Assembly: GCA_944472155.2 (NCBI GenBank)
Contig: OX235271.1
Coordinates: 126,423,329 to 126,487,328 of the forward strand
Source of the DNA: Trichobilharzia szidati
Taxonomy: Eukaryota; Platyhelminthes; Trematoda; Strigeidida; Schistosomatidae
Direction of reading: 5' to 3'
Length of the DNA: 64,000 nucleotides
Position 1 is the first letter of the stretch. Each line of letters opens with the position of its first letter. Positions 33,887 to 44,304 of the stretch are shown here, in pieces. The notes under the pieces were generated by a model. The model saw only the letters and a list, made by a program, of their open reading frames with translations, made no database searches and was not told where the DNA came from. The translations under genes were made by a program, and so were the position numbers.

Positions 33887-34030
33887 TACGAAGACGGCTG
33901 CAGCGAAGAGAATTTTCTTTTCGACAGAGTTATGAACTAGGCTGTATATTCGTGTATGTATAGTAAACGTGTGAGAAAGTACCAGAATTATTTCCAACCA
34001 AAGGTTAAATTAATAAAATTACAAAGTGTA
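33887..34030 (-). repeat. Type B PLE 3' terminal repeat
   Basis: On the minus strand it reads TTTAACCTTTGGTTGGAAAT, AATTCTGGTACTTTC, ACGAATATACAGCCTAGTTC and TCTTCGCTGCAGCCGTCTTC. It matches 16565-16690, and an inverted copy is on the other side of the ORF (35275-35392). Confidence 0.6.
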
Positions 34031-34198
34031 ATAGACACGAATATCGGATATAGAACATAGTAAGACAGATAGGTAGTGAAAACCAATGAACAAATCTAGT
34101 AATGCAGATTGGAATTAAAAACGTAAAAATAACAGAAATAAACAAGAAGGTTGGATAAGATAGGTAATAAGATAATCATTATTGATGGGACTGACTTT

Positions 34199-35115
34199 TT
34201 ATAATGACCATGGTAGAGACAATGGTTGGACGTATTTCTTCTGAACACATAGCGTGGGCTTGAGCTGTTGGATCGCCAGTGCCTCAGCTATTCCTAGATG
34301 CCTTGATTTTACTCCCTTTGATAGGTTAGATAGTATCTTGCATATGACTTTGAAGGACTTTTTAAATGGAGCTGAATGACCTGAGTTCACCAGATGTTCT
34401 GTCACCAAACTGTGCGCATGGTACGGCCAATGTACTTGACTACACATGAGTAAGTGAATTTGTATGTGCATGCTGAAGTGGCTTAATGCGATAGCTTGCA
34501 TATCACTCGTTGAGTGAACAGTTTCTTTTAGGAAAATGTTACTCATAGGCTTGCTGCAAAGTATGTTTCATTGAGAGACATCGAAAGCCGTCAACGGAGA
34601 AGTTCTGCTTCGGTATCAAGTATCATCAGCATTTTGGGAAAGACTTGGACCTTTTCATGCGTTTTATTTGGTTTAAGATTCTTGTCTATGAATCTGGATG
34701 GAAAACCATTTTCTGTCAAGGTCTCTCGGAGATTTTACATTTCTTCAACAGTTAACTCCACAGTGTATATTTTTTTCTAAGTCCTCGAGGAAAGAGAGTT
34801 TATTAGGTTTCTCTTTCTGTTTAGAGGCACACAACTTTTAAAGTTGATAAACTGTCCTTTCCATGTGGGCTTGTTGTAGATGGATTTACTCAGCCAGTTG
34901 TCAGCATTTTTCCTCAATTGAACATCGAGTAAATGAAGCGTTGAGTCGTAGTCATTTCCACAGTGAAGTCGATGTTTGGATGGGCATTATTGAAGGTTTG
35001 GAGTAGATATTTAAGATCAAAGTCTTCACCACAAATAATGAAAGTATCATCAGTGTATCTCTTGTAGAGATGGAGCTCATCAATAATTAATGATAAGGTC
35101 GACCGAGAGGGGTTC
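34199..35115 (-). pseudogene. Type B PLE ORF (reverse transcriptase + GIY-YIG endonuclease), broken
   Basis: On the minus strand the RT region starts near 35115 with I-D-E-L-H-L-Y-K-R-Y-T-D-D-T-F-I-I-C (catalytic box at 35046-35057, YTDD). The endonuclease region at 34199-34546 shows HLVNSGHSAPFKKSFKVI and LGIAEALAIQQLKPTLCVQK. The fingers part of the RT and the Y-I-G block are decayed. A shorter and more damaged copy than 20500-21745. Confidence 0.7.
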
Positions 35116-35274
35116 TACAGGAGAATCCATTGCTAATCCATCCATTTGTCTCTACCTTTCGTTGCTGAAGCCTACCTATTTTGTTATTACTAAGTCCTTA
35201 ATCCATAGTTGCGTAAACAGTCAAGTTTTTCAGTATTCATAATCTTCTTATGACTTTTCTATCCGATCCTCTTA

Positions 35275-35392
35275 ATTACTACACTTTGTAATTCTACCAA
35301 TTTAACCTCTAACGGGAAACAATTCTGGTACTTTCCCATACGTCTACTTTAAACGAAAGTACAGCTTAGTTGATGACTTCGTCGTCCCATGT
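35275..35392 (+). repeat. Inverted copy of the type B PLE terminal repeat (5' side)
   Basis: It reads forward what 33887-34030 reads in reverse: TTTAACCTCTAACGGGAAAC, AATTCTGGTACTTTCCC, GTACAGCTTAGTTGATGACT. The ORF between them is minus, so this is the inverted repeat at the 5' end of the element. Confidence 0.6.
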
Positions 35393-35719
35393 GTATTTCC
35401 GTAATTTTAATATGTATTGCAATATTTCATCTGGTTTTCGCTTTATATTACATAGTGCGTAGGGAAATAATTAAAGAGGGCGTTTAGATTGGTAATAATG
35501 TTGATAAGAATGTGAATGTTAAATTAATAATTAAGTGGAAATAGTAGCAACAATATAATAATGAAAGGAAGAATAAAAAGGACCATTTACTTCTTGTTTC
35601 GCAGTAAATTAGTAGTTAAATGCCTAACTGTTTTTTCATCACATAAAATGTTTACCAAATAAGGTATTGTAGAATTTTTGTCCCTAGTTATCAGAATATA
35701 AAGTCTCTAATGATTGCTT

Positions 35720-36235
35720 CTAGTACTAACTGATGAGATGCAAGGAGAGCTGTGTTAAGAGAGAATGCTCAGAGTCCGACAAGATGACATCTTCTAATTT
35801 CTTGAATGAGTTCAAGTGTCATCTACAACAGTAATAAGTCGGTTTAGCGGTACCTCAGTCACCCTCATTTGACAGCTTTTAGTACTCTTTGAGATGTAAG
35901 AAAGTCTTTCTTAAGTAGTCCTTCAAAGACTAAGGGGAAGTAAGAAAGGAAAATAGTCAGAATGCAAGAACTTACAAACTGCAAAAGCAGAGACTAAGTG
36001 ACACTAGACTCTGTTAATTTTCTTAGGTGGATGATTAGACACAATATCTTTACAATGTGGGAAGATCAGGAAACAGCAGAGGAAAGACATAATCCAAGGT
36101 GCTTAATATTTGACTCAGTTTCAACTTCAGTGCCATCTATGACTAAGGGAGAAACACAATGAAGACGTCCGAAAGCTGTGGGTTGAGCTAATGAGTGAAA
36201 CCACTGTCTTAGAAGTTATTTGGTGAAAAACTAGT
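35720..36235 (-). pseudogene. CR1-like non-LTR retrotransposon fragment
   Basis: On the minus strand, with frameshifts: PLVIDGTEVETESNIKHLGL, K-K-I-N-R-V, then F-P-F-L-L-P-L-V-F-E-G-L-L-K-K-D-F-L and S-Q-R-V-L-K-A-V-K. The order INGT / IKYLG / K-L / S-P-L-x-x-x-G-L / L-R-R-x-L-K is that of the segment after the YADD box in CR1/jockey-group reverse transcriptases. It aligns with the fragment at 57480-58145. Confidence 0.6.
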
Positions 36236-36239
36236 ACTT

Positions 36240-37660
36240 TACAGATGTTACAGTAATGCATTTCGGGAAACTACACAACATATTATTGTTCATTTATACT
36301 TTATTTAGGTGAGCTGTACAAATACTGAAATATAAAAGGATAGTGGTAGAGATTTTCCTCATCACTTTTTATTACACCTTCAAATTTACTATCAGAAGTG
36401 TCTAAATAATGTACTCGTTATTCCTGATTGTCAGGTAAAATATTTAATTATTTTAAAAAATAAAAACATAAAAGCACTAAAACAGAATAGAAGAGCATCG
36501 CATTCTCAGGAGAGAAATCTTTTCTTCCTAACATAAAGTATGTTAAATTCCTTCTATGATATTCAGATAAGACTGGTTATATATAGCAAGAATAAACTAA
36601 ATGCCACTCCCAAGACACCGTCCCTTTTTTCACTAATCTTCAAATTGCCAAAGCTATTGTTTATTTTATGAAAGAAATACGATATTTTGCTATTTCTGCA
36701 AAGTACAAATTGCAGTCATATTATAAGTTGTAAGATCTTTACACGGATTTTATATCAAAGCATGAGTCTATTATAAATGAAAAGCTTTCGATTCATTTGT
36801 TGAAACATTTAGAAATGGTTGATTTTTACAACTAATGTTGTTCGATTTAAAGACTGTTTTATGTTCACTAAGGTGAAAACTACTTACTGCAGTCAGTAAA
36901 TTTGAGTTAAGTCTGAAAGGATATAATAAATATAGCTAATACCTCTAGCAACTGTGTATTTGATAGAAAATGAACTGAAAACTCTTACAATTCAATTGTA
37001 CAATTAGGATATTTAGCTTGAAAGGACAGTAGAGTGAAAACGGCAAACTTGCTTCAGATAAATCAACCTTAATGCTATGATCAAACAGTAGATAACTTGA
37101 AAATTGGCTGAAAAAGTATTCAAGAAAAAATAAAGCAATTACTATTGACTTTGAAACATCCAAGCAACAAGTATTTCTATGAATACGCAAGAAAACTACC
37201 TTAGGTTTACTCTCTCATGGAAGAAATTGAAGATACGAATCTAGTGTAAAAGAGGTATGCAATTGCTGGAGCTCTTAACGAGCTTCAAAGGGGAAGTCAT
37301 ATCTTCGTCAAATTAAATTCCGGTAGAACTGTTTTTGTGAAAAAAAATTAGTTATCAAAAGCAACTGGCAATATATATATATATAATCTTTCAGAATAGT
37401 TAGTGAATCGAATCAGCCTACACAGGATTCATTTTATACGGAAAGACAGTAAGATTATAAACACTGTGCCGTATCTGTTTGAAATTTTATTTTATTTAAT
37501 CGCCATATTTAATTTAGTAGAAATAATTTCAAATGTTTTGAGCATAATTTCACGCCTGTCAACTATGACAAAATGTAGACAGTGCATTGTCATTAATTTA
37601 AAAAGTATTAGTAGGATGAATAGCATAGTTTGAGACAAAGAAGATTATAGACGTAAGGCT
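36240..37660. other. Unassigned AT-rich sequence
   Basis: Short open frames at 36945-37190 (-) and 37403-37633 (+) have no recognisable domain. A TA microsatellite lies at about 37370-37384 and another at 37664-37686. Confidence 0.35.
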
Positions 37661-37683
37661 GCATATATATATATATATATATA

Positions 37684-37841
37684 TATGATATACTAGAATA
37701 GTTAAAAACGTATTTCTCCTGTGTGGCAGGGAAACGCGAATAAGTGCCAGCAGCTTTGAGACTATTTGTTGCTGACATTTATTCGCGTATTTCTTCCACA
37801 CCGGAGACTTACGTTTTCCACTACTCTAGTATATCATTAAC
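37684..37841. repeat. Short palindromic element, MITE-like
   Basis: Two arms of about 68 bp (37684-37751 and about 37768-37841) are inverted copies at about 80 percent identity, both starting TGATATACTAGA. The loop is about 16 bp (CTTTGAGACTATTTG). It lies next to a TA microsatellite, which is a common landing place for small DNA transposons. No coding capacity. Confidence 0.65.
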
Positions 37842-37844
37842 TCC

Positions 37845-38655
37845 TATCCAATTGCAAGCTTTGTCGTTGGGTCCAAGATTCTGTGATATTTCGACAAATA
37901 TACATATGTATATATCATAATTTGTCACTACAACTTTCAGTTAATTTCGAAAGCTGTTTTCGGTGTTACAAATATTTAATCCAGTGGTGCAGACGAATAT
38001 GGTCACGAACATGTTAGTTACTTTTAAACTGTATTCACGATGCATGATGCTGGGGCAAAGGGTGTTTAAGAGTGATTAATGACTACGCCTTAGTAAGGTA
38101 AATGTCAATGAAAATACAGCAGTTCTTAATTATACAAAGTTGCGAAATTTCACTGGTGAAAAACAGAACGAATTTGAAAATCTAAAGAAGTCTTACCCTA
38201 GGGGATGATTTAAATAAGACTGGAATGAATGCTGAGTTGAATCAAACAAGTGAATTCATTGATATTCCTACTGTCTGAATATTTTATTTAATTGTCATTG
38301 AGGTAAATACTTTAAAAAACTTACGAACTTGATTTTTAGCATGGCAATGTTATATATATGGAATGTTTTCACTGTTTCAATTCAATGTGTCAATGACTGT
38401 GACACAAATATTTATCATTTCAAATGCATTACAGGATTACATCTATAGGACTGGCCAAATCCCTAAACGTTCCCGTTCTACTAAATGCTTGAGCGAGACC
38501 TTATACCTAATTGTTGCAGCAACATAAATTGTTTTCTTACAAATTGTGAAGCTTACAATGATCATAAATAAGTTACAAGTGTTGTCAACAAGTCCTGGTT
38601 CAAGGACTGTTAGAAAAGCCCTTCGAAAGGGTATCGAATAAGGTTTTACATAATG
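37845..38655. other. Unassigned sequence
   Basis: Nothing recognisable. Confidence 0.3.
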
Positions 38656-38675
38656 TTAAACATAAATGAAGTTAT

Positions 38676-38782
38676 AAATTAATTAAAATAATCCCAATAT
38701 GTTTAAGAAAAAAATCAAAATAAGACTTTTCGGAACATTTTGCTGTTTAATCCACAGCTCTTTCAGTAGAATTATTCGGCTG
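38676..38782 (-). repeat. Inverted 5' terminal-repeat copy of a type A PLE
   Basis: Read in reverse it gives CTGAAAGAGCTGTGG, ACAGC, AAAATGTTCCG and a T-rich stretch ending AATTAATTTATAAC. This corresponds, with substitutions, to the forward copy at 41560-41672. A 10-bp duplication (ATGAAGTTAT, 38666-38675 and 41742-41751) flanks the whole element. Confidence 0.65.
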
Positions 38783-39101
38783 CGAGATTTTATGGAAGGC
38801 CAAAAATCTACAAAACAGATGTTCCTTTAAGACCAACAGTTGATTTCACCGATTCAGTAACATACACTTTATCGAAACATATATCACGAATACTGAAACC
38901 ACTTCAATACAATATTTCTTCAAACATTAAAAATACTGAGGAGTTTAGAAGAAAAAATATGGACATAACTATTAAAGAAGACAGAATTATGGTAAGTTCT
39001 GATGTGGTTACTCTATTTACTATTATTCTTCTATGTGATTCACTTGATATTATCAATTATCAGCGTGAAAAAAATCAGAAAATATTAACTAAATCTTCAT
39101 T

Positions 39102-39226
39102 CGAATCCCGGTGGGCGCGTACTGATTAAGAGTCCCAAAACTAGGACGAAACAGCTGTCCAGTACTCCCAGGTTTTCCAGTGGTTCTCTAACTGATGTCA
39201 GCTCATGATGAAATCCTCCATGCAAT
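39102..39226 (+). mobile_element. Hammerhead SINE inserted in the PLE reverse transcriptase
   Basis: A 125-bp insert is flanked by 12-bp duplications TAAATCTTCATT (39090-39101 and 39227-39238). It begins at the B-box end of the tRNA head (CGAATCCCGGTGGGCGCG), continues with a damaged hammerhead and ends with CAGGTTTTCCAGTGGTTCTC and TAACTGATGTCAG. It is a 5'-truncated retroposon, younger than the PLE. Confidence 0.85.
39122..39166 (+). ncRNA. Damaged hammerhead ribozyme in the inserted SINE
   Basis: CTGATTAAGA has three extra bases in place of CTGATGA. Stem II GTCC/GGAC around CAAAACTA is perfect, and GAAA is followed by the palindrome ACAGCTGT and C. The core insertion should abolish cleavage. 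Confidence 0.6.
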
Positions 39227-39780
39227 TAAATCTTCATTATCAATAAAAGACGTTATAAAATGCTTAAAACTTTGTTTAGGATCTACATATTTTACATTTA
39301 AAGACAAACTACACTGTCAGACAAATGCAGTTTCAGTGGGGTCACCAGCATCCCCAGTTGTAGCAAATCTGTATATGAAAGCTCTAGGAAGAAAAGCACT
39401 GGCAAGTTCTAGTTGTCATCCTAAAATGTGGTATAGATATGTAGATGACTCATTTACAATCATTAAGAAAGCTGAAAAAGAAAACTTCCTAACACAGATT
39501 GACTTCATCTCAAATTATATAAAGTTTACTAATGAAGTAGAATCGGCTGAGGGAACTCTAAACTTTCTTGATTGTCTTGTAAAAAGACAAACTGACGAAG
39601 AACTAAAGTTCACAATATACAGGAAACCAACACATTCAAACAAATATTTCAATTTCCAATCAGATCATTCCATAAGAATGAAAGTTTCAGTAGCTTTAAA
39701 TCTCGTCAACAGAACTAGAAACATCATAACAGATAATGGTGATATGGAGAACGAGTTCTCCAATGTAAACGAAATGTAGA

Positions 39781-40395
39781 TTGGAAATGGTTATCCGAAA
39801 AAGCTACTAAATAATATTACCAATAAAAGAAGCAGAAGGAAAACAGAAAATTGAAAAATCTTGCCTATCGACGAGAGCCATTCCATATAGAAAGGAAATA
39901 GGTGAACAACTTCAATGACTATTTGCTGCATATAATATTCAAGTCTATTTCAAGCCCTTTAATTCTGTAGAGAAAGCTTTGGTGAATGTTAAAGAGATGG
40001 TTCCCAAAATGTCACAGAACAATTGTGTCTACAGAATAAATTGTTCAGAATGTGAAGCTTGCTTTGTAGGGGACAGCAGTAGACAGGCGAAAGTCAGAGT
40101 GAATGAACATAGACTGTGCGCGAAACGTCCCCCAAGAAATGAAGTAGAATTGAAAAGTCTGTAAGAAAGATCAGCCATAGAAATACATGCTATAGACAGT
40201 GGACATAAGATTGATTTCGACAACGTCAAAATTCTAGGAAGAGGATTTCGTTCATATAAAGAAAGTTTGACCTCTGAAGCCTTGCACATTTTAACCACAT
40301 CGAATGCAGTAAATGGGTGAGAAGGGATAGACTTCTCACCTATATGGCAAACTCTAATGAAGCAAGACAGACGAGAAAATAACAAGAAACAAAAA
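39781..40395 (+). pseudogene. Type A PLE linker and GIY-YIG endonuclease, broken
   Basis: The linker gives RAIPYRKEIGEQLQ-like and N-I-Q-V-Y-F-K-P-F-N-S-V blocks. The endonuclease starts at about 40018 with NNCVYRINCSECEACFVGDS, S-R-Q-A-K-V-R-V-N-E-H-R and, after a stop at 40162-40164, A-I-E-I-H-A-I-D-S-G-H-K-I-D-F-D-N-V and S-E-A-L-H-I. The GIY (V-Y-R-I) and YIG (C-F-V-G) positions, the Arg of helix 1 and the E-H pair are visible. The last block is V-N-G-stop-E-G-I-D-F-S-P-I-W-Q, so the end also carries a stop. Confidence 0.8.
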
Positions 40396-40537
40396 AACCC
40401 TATGAACTTCTGTGACCTATACATAAAAATATTATCATGTTTATCACATGTGAATTGACGTCTTTCCCATATGACAAATAAAATACACTCATAAACATTC
40501 ATACAAACAAATATGCACAACGACAATTTGATATTAT

Positions 40538-40872
40538 TTCATCATGAGCTGACATCAGTCAGAGAACTATTGGAAAACCTGCAGGAAGTGCTGGACAGCT
40601 GTTTCGTCAGCCTAGTTTGGGACTCCTCATCAGTACGTACCCACCACAGGGGTTCGAAACCAGGACCTTCCGGTTACAAGGCGAGCTCGTAAACCATTAA
40701 GCCATTGGGGTTCCGTCCAATGGTCAACCCATGAATTCGAACTTATGCCATTTCATGACATAGTGCGACCACTTCGCAATGTCTTCTTCGATGAGTTGTT
40801 GCCTCATCTTCAGCCTGCTGTATCCAATGGTTCTCTAACTGATGTCAGTTTATGATGAAATCCTCCAACCAA
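40538..40872 (-). mobile_element. Hammerhead SINE composite with inverted ends, inside the PLE 3' region
   Basis: The left half on the minus strand gives a tRNA-like part (GCTTAATGGTTTACGAGCTC, B-box GGTTTCGAACC), hammerhead (40588-40640) and tail (GGTTTTCCAATAGTTCTCTG). The right end repeats the tail forward (TATCCAATGGTTCTCTAACT, then GATGTCAGTTTATGATGAAA). It shares the inverted-end layout of 19058-19535. Confidence 0.65.
40588..40640 (-). ncRNA. Hammerhead ribozyme, slightly damaged
   Basis: On the minus strand CTGATGA is intact, followed by GGAGTCCCAAACTAGGCTGAC in which stem II carries extra bases, then GAAA, the palindrome ACAGCTGT and C. Core bases are kept; stem II is irregular. Confidence 0.6.
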
Positions 40873-41039
40873 ACAAACAAAATCCCTATAAAACTAATAC
40901 TTGGAAATCTGATATTAGTCATTACAAATATTTGATGACTGCTTACATATTTCTATTGGTACGAGTGTCCATCAATAAGTGACGTTCAAATGAACTGACT
41001 TCAATTTATGTAACTTTTGACTGTATATTTTGATTAGAA

Positions 41040-41210
41040 GTTAATTGGTGGATGGTGACTATCAGTGGATTTCGTCCTTTTTGGTACTTGGCAGCCGGAT
41101 GATTGAACCGAAGTGTTCGGTGTCAGGTTGACGTGTCGGCTTCTTGCGCAGATGCTTCGACGATATCGGTTCAATCAATTGACGGGCAAATCTAAAATTG
41201 AATTAAATAA
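41040..41210 (-). repeat. Sm-alpha-type fragment, reverse orientation
   Basis: On the minus strand it gives GTCGAAGCATCTGCGCAAGA, ACGTCAACCTGACACCGAAC, ACTTCGGTTCAATC and CACTGATAGTCACCATCCAC. The same blocks occur forward at 41397-41535, so the two form an inverted pair with the tRNA head between them. It includes only the GAAA half of a hammerhead (GGACGAAATCC). Confidence 0.65.
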
Positions 41211-41224
41211 TCAATACGACCAGT

Positions 41225-41535
41225 TGCACAAGAGGTGGCTCTCGTGGCCCAAGTGGTCTAGTGGATAACGCTTTGGCGTTTGAAACTATGGGCACTGGGT
41301 TCGAGCCTCGATGGGAGCATTATCACTCGATGCGGAATGCAAGTACATCCAGCTAACGAGTCCTAAATAGGACGAAATGAGCCTCCTAGATTTTACTGCT
41401 AGTCACCATCCATCGATTAACTTCTAATTACATGCCCAGTCAGCGTCGAAGCATCTGCACAAGAAGCCGATATGTTAACCTGAGACCGAGCACTTCGGTT
41501 CAATCTATCGAAGGGAAAATCTAAAATAGATTTAA
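41225..41535 (+). mobile_element. Sm-alpha-type element: tRNA head, hammerhead, body
   Basis: The head at about 41237-41310 (GTGGCCCAAGTGGTCTAGTG, B-box GGTTCGAGCC) is a good Pol III promoter. Then GGAATGCAAGTACATCCAG leads into a hammerhead (41342-41400), and the body has TGCTAGTCACCATCCATCG and AGCGTCGAAGCATCTGCAC. This closely fits the Sm-alpha family described in schistosomes, whose hammerhead uses the same GTCC-TAAATA-GGAC-type stem II. Confidence 0.8.
41342..41400 (+). ncRNA. Sm-alpha hammerhead ribozyme with one core substitution
   Basis: Stem I strand CATCCAG, CTAACGA (G5 changed to A), stem II GTCC/GGAC around the loop TAAATA, GAAA, then TGAGCCTC and CTAGATTTTACTGC, which provides the other stem I strand with its internal loop. 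The change of the invariant G and the altered stem III probably inactivate it. Confidence 0.75.
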
Positions 41536-41554
41536 ATATATATTTTGATGATCA

Positions 41555-41741
41555 ATAAAATCTGAATAATTTTGCTAAAGAAGCTGTGGCTTACACAGCG
41601 AAACGTTCCGAAGAATTTTGTTTTGATTTTTTCTTAAACACCCTGGGATTATTTCAAGTAATTTATAATCATTCAATCTGACTCTGCACTTAAACTATTC
41701 CAGGAAATTCGTAACACCTACATTCTGGCAACCTATAATAC
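41555..41741 (+). repeat. 3' terminal repeat of the type A PLE with hammerhead-like motif
   Basis: GCTAAAGAAGCTGTGGCTTA, then CACAGCGAAACGTTCCGAAG forms a 6-bp stem GCTGTG/CACAGC followed by GAAA and the palindrome ACGT. CTAAAGA stands for CTGAAGA. The T-rich part to 41672 matches the inverted copy at 38676-38782; a unique tail of about 70 bp follows up to the 10-bp duplication at 41742-41751. Confidence 0.65.
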
Positions 41742-41751
41742 ATGAAGTTAT

Positions 41752-42705
41752 TACGATGAAATCCAATAGAAAGCATGTAAATAATTATGGGGGAATCATG
41801 AAGAATTGGCGATTTCCAGCTCATAAAACTAACTTTATGAAGTCGTTTTGTGTTTGTCATTACATTTTGTGACAGATTTCCGTTGTGCTACTTGTTCAGT
41901 TACCTATAAACACCTTAGCTTTAAGCGGAGAATAAAATCTACAGCAGCTTTAGTTTTTTTTCAGGTAAGTTTGTTGGTTTTATCAGTTCTTCTAATCTTC
42001 AACAAGAAAATTTTACACGCACATTTTTATTAAACAAAATGAATGAATGCAAAATAAGATGATGTCTGACGTAAACCTACATGTGATAATGTTAGATAAT
42101 CCTGATTTCAAAATTACTCAAGGTTTTGAAAGTGAAAATGTTACAGAGAATAAATTTTTCAGTTAAATTCTTAATAACATGTTAAATGTTATTTCGTTTA
42201 GTTTATTACAGCTGCATGATATAAATAATCCTATTGACTGACAAATCCTGACTTCCTGTATTTTGAAGGATTAGTTTAATTCTTTAGAATGACGTTATTA
42301 TGTACACATTATATACACAACTCACTTGTAACAAGCATTCATTTGATGAAATTTATCCTTAAATATAAGCATATATAGATAACAAATAATTCTGCCGAAA
42401 CCCGGATTTTCTTTTTACCTTCAGTCGTCTCTATTAAACCAACAGTGTAGTGACAGAAGAGAGTAGTACTTGGTAGCAGAATTGTTTATTCATTACATGA
42501 TATTTAGTGATGGCAAAATACAGAAAGAAACCTTACATTGAAATTTATAGATACAGAGGTTCTTTGTATTCCGCTTCTTTGGTTTCTTTTTTATTGCAAT
42601 TTGTATGTTGTTCCACGAGGGTCATCTGTTTCTGCTCTCTGCAACTTAATACGTCACGTCACTGTTGAAGATTCTTATAGAAGACATAACGAGCACAATA
42701 TTGTT
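41752..42705. other. Unassigned AT-rich sequence
   Basis: No recognisable gene or repeat. Confidence 0.35.
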
Positions 42706-42712
42706 ATTATTA

Positions 42713-43395
42713 TTATTGTTGTTGTTCCTCCGGATTCCGAGGGGAATACAGGGCTTCAACAGCGAATTTCCATGTCATCTTCTTTGCAGTCGTCTTTAGC
42801 TAACTACATAATTGCCCTGAAGATCTCACCTTCTACCCACATGACCTCCTTCAAGTCACCCTCGGAAACACGCCAAACTCGGTTGCCTTTCAGAACCAAC
42901 TCTGTGGCCTAGCGCTCTACGTAACTCATCGGCCATCGATCCATCTTCACTTCATTCTGCATATTTGTGGAGCAATAGGTTCTCGGTTCTTTGTTGCGTA
43001 TCCTTCCTGGCTGGCTATTTGATTTTCACTACCGGGCGAAATCACCTTCTGATATAGGTCTGAGGCCTGTTCGAAATACCTTTAGTGACCTTTAGGTTTC
43101 AGATTAATAAGAGTTTGTCTCAATTTCTTAATCCTGGTTCGCTTTGACGTCTTCATCCGTGACGCGTGTATTTGATACTGCCTAGATAGGTGAGAGAAGT
43201 TTCACCAGTTGATAGCGATTTATGCCTGTTATTATTAGTCAAGTATCTTCACTACTTCTGTTTTCATTGTGTTCACTTGAAGCCCTTACTTTCCTTCTTC
43301 CGTCAACTTGCTAGTTTTCACCCCTAGATCTTCGAGTTTCTGTGACATTAGACACAAATTGTCCACGAAGTCCAAATCTTCTAGAGTCTCACGCA
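42713..43395 (-). pseudogene. RTE/SR2-like C-terminal region and 3' end
   Basis: On the minus strand the fragment starts in the segment after the F-A-D-D box (L-V-S-Q-K-L-E-D-L-G-V-K-T-S) and ends with AAGCCCTGTATTCCCCTCGG plus an AATAATAATAAT tail at 42705-42720. It is about 680 bp and highly frameshifted, an old 5'-truncated copy. Confidence 0.7.
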
Positions 43396-43399
43396 CAAA

Positions 43400-44205
43400 A
43401 AGCTACTTATAAATTTTTGTCAGCGGCACATGCAACAAAAGCAATCCAAGTCTATTCCAACTGGTCTTATCATCCCTTATCCAAAACTATTAACCCTCGT
43501 ATAATCTCTACATATCTTGTTTGGTGTATACATAACCGTTTATAAGAAAAAAACAACATTGCACTGCATTTTTACTGAAGTGCCCCCTTCTTGACTTCTT
43601 ACTTACGAGTAGATTTATTCACGTGTCTTATACTCTAACTGAATACAACTCATGTTATTCAGTCTCAATTATTCACTCTTATTGGCTCCGAAATCATTTT
43701 TGTATGAATAAAGAAAGAACGAACATATTTGCAGGATAACAGAAGCTCATTTTACTTCGTTGGTTATCCTCAACTGTGTACATCCCAAATAAATCAATTA
43801 TGAGTTGTGAAATTTTTCTGGACATAATACTTTTTGAAATGACTTCAAGTTATAGTTAGAAAGTATCAGCAACTTAATTTCAGAGATGATGTAAGTAGAC
43901 AATTATTGAGTGTTAAAAGAGTAACTATTCATAAGGTAATCAGATAAAGGGGTGGAGCTCAGATTTCGTTAGAAACAAGGATGGTCTAGAGACAGAATAC
44001 AAGATAGAAAAACAGAGTTAATTATATATAAATTGGAGTGGACAGCTCAGGAAGGTGGGGGTGAATAGTGAAGTAAACTTATAAAATAGGTAAAATAATG
44101 TAATTTAGTAGATTTGGGACCTTAGTAGTGAGTTCAGCTCACTGAGTGAAAACCGAAATCAAGATTGAGTGCAATGTTATACAACAGAACAAAACAATTA
44201 TGTTA
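43400..44205. other. Unassigned sequence
   Basis: No recognisable content. The right part may be 3' UTR of the PLE fragment that follows. Confidence 0.3.
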
Positions 44206-44207
44206 CC

Positions 44208-44300
44208 ATGGTAGTGGGAGATTAGTCACACTCTCTTTCTGTATGCATAGGTTGGGTCAAAGTCTTTCGATGGCAATGGTTTCTGCCAGCCGAGGTAACC
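44208..44300 (-). pseudogene. Type B PLE C-terminal fragment
   Basis: On the minus strand the sequence ends with a frameshifted P-T-Y-A-Y-R-K region and CTCCCACTACCATGGTAAC, matching the C-terminus L-C-V-Q-K-E...L-P-W of the copies at 34199 and 45800. Only about 90 bp are recognisable. Confidence 0.45.
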
Positions 44301-44304
44301 ATGC

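Larger units (their letters stand above)
38788..39780 (+). pseudogene. Type A PLE reverse transcriptase, split by a SINE insertion
   Basis: It begins with FYGRPKIYKTDVPLRPTVDF and T-Y-T-L-S-K-H-I, then SSDVVTLFTII. It is interrupted at 39102-39226 and resumes with LGSTYFTFKDKLHCQTNAVS, VGSPASPVVANLYM, the catalytic YVDD at 39438-39449 and LNFLDCLVKRQTDEE, followed by KFTIYRKPTHSNKYFNFQSD. A stop at 39778-39780 ends this frame, and the linker continues in another frame. The apparent Met start at 39195 lies inside the SINE and is not an original start. The N-terminal part of the PLE protein is lost. Confidence 0.85.
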
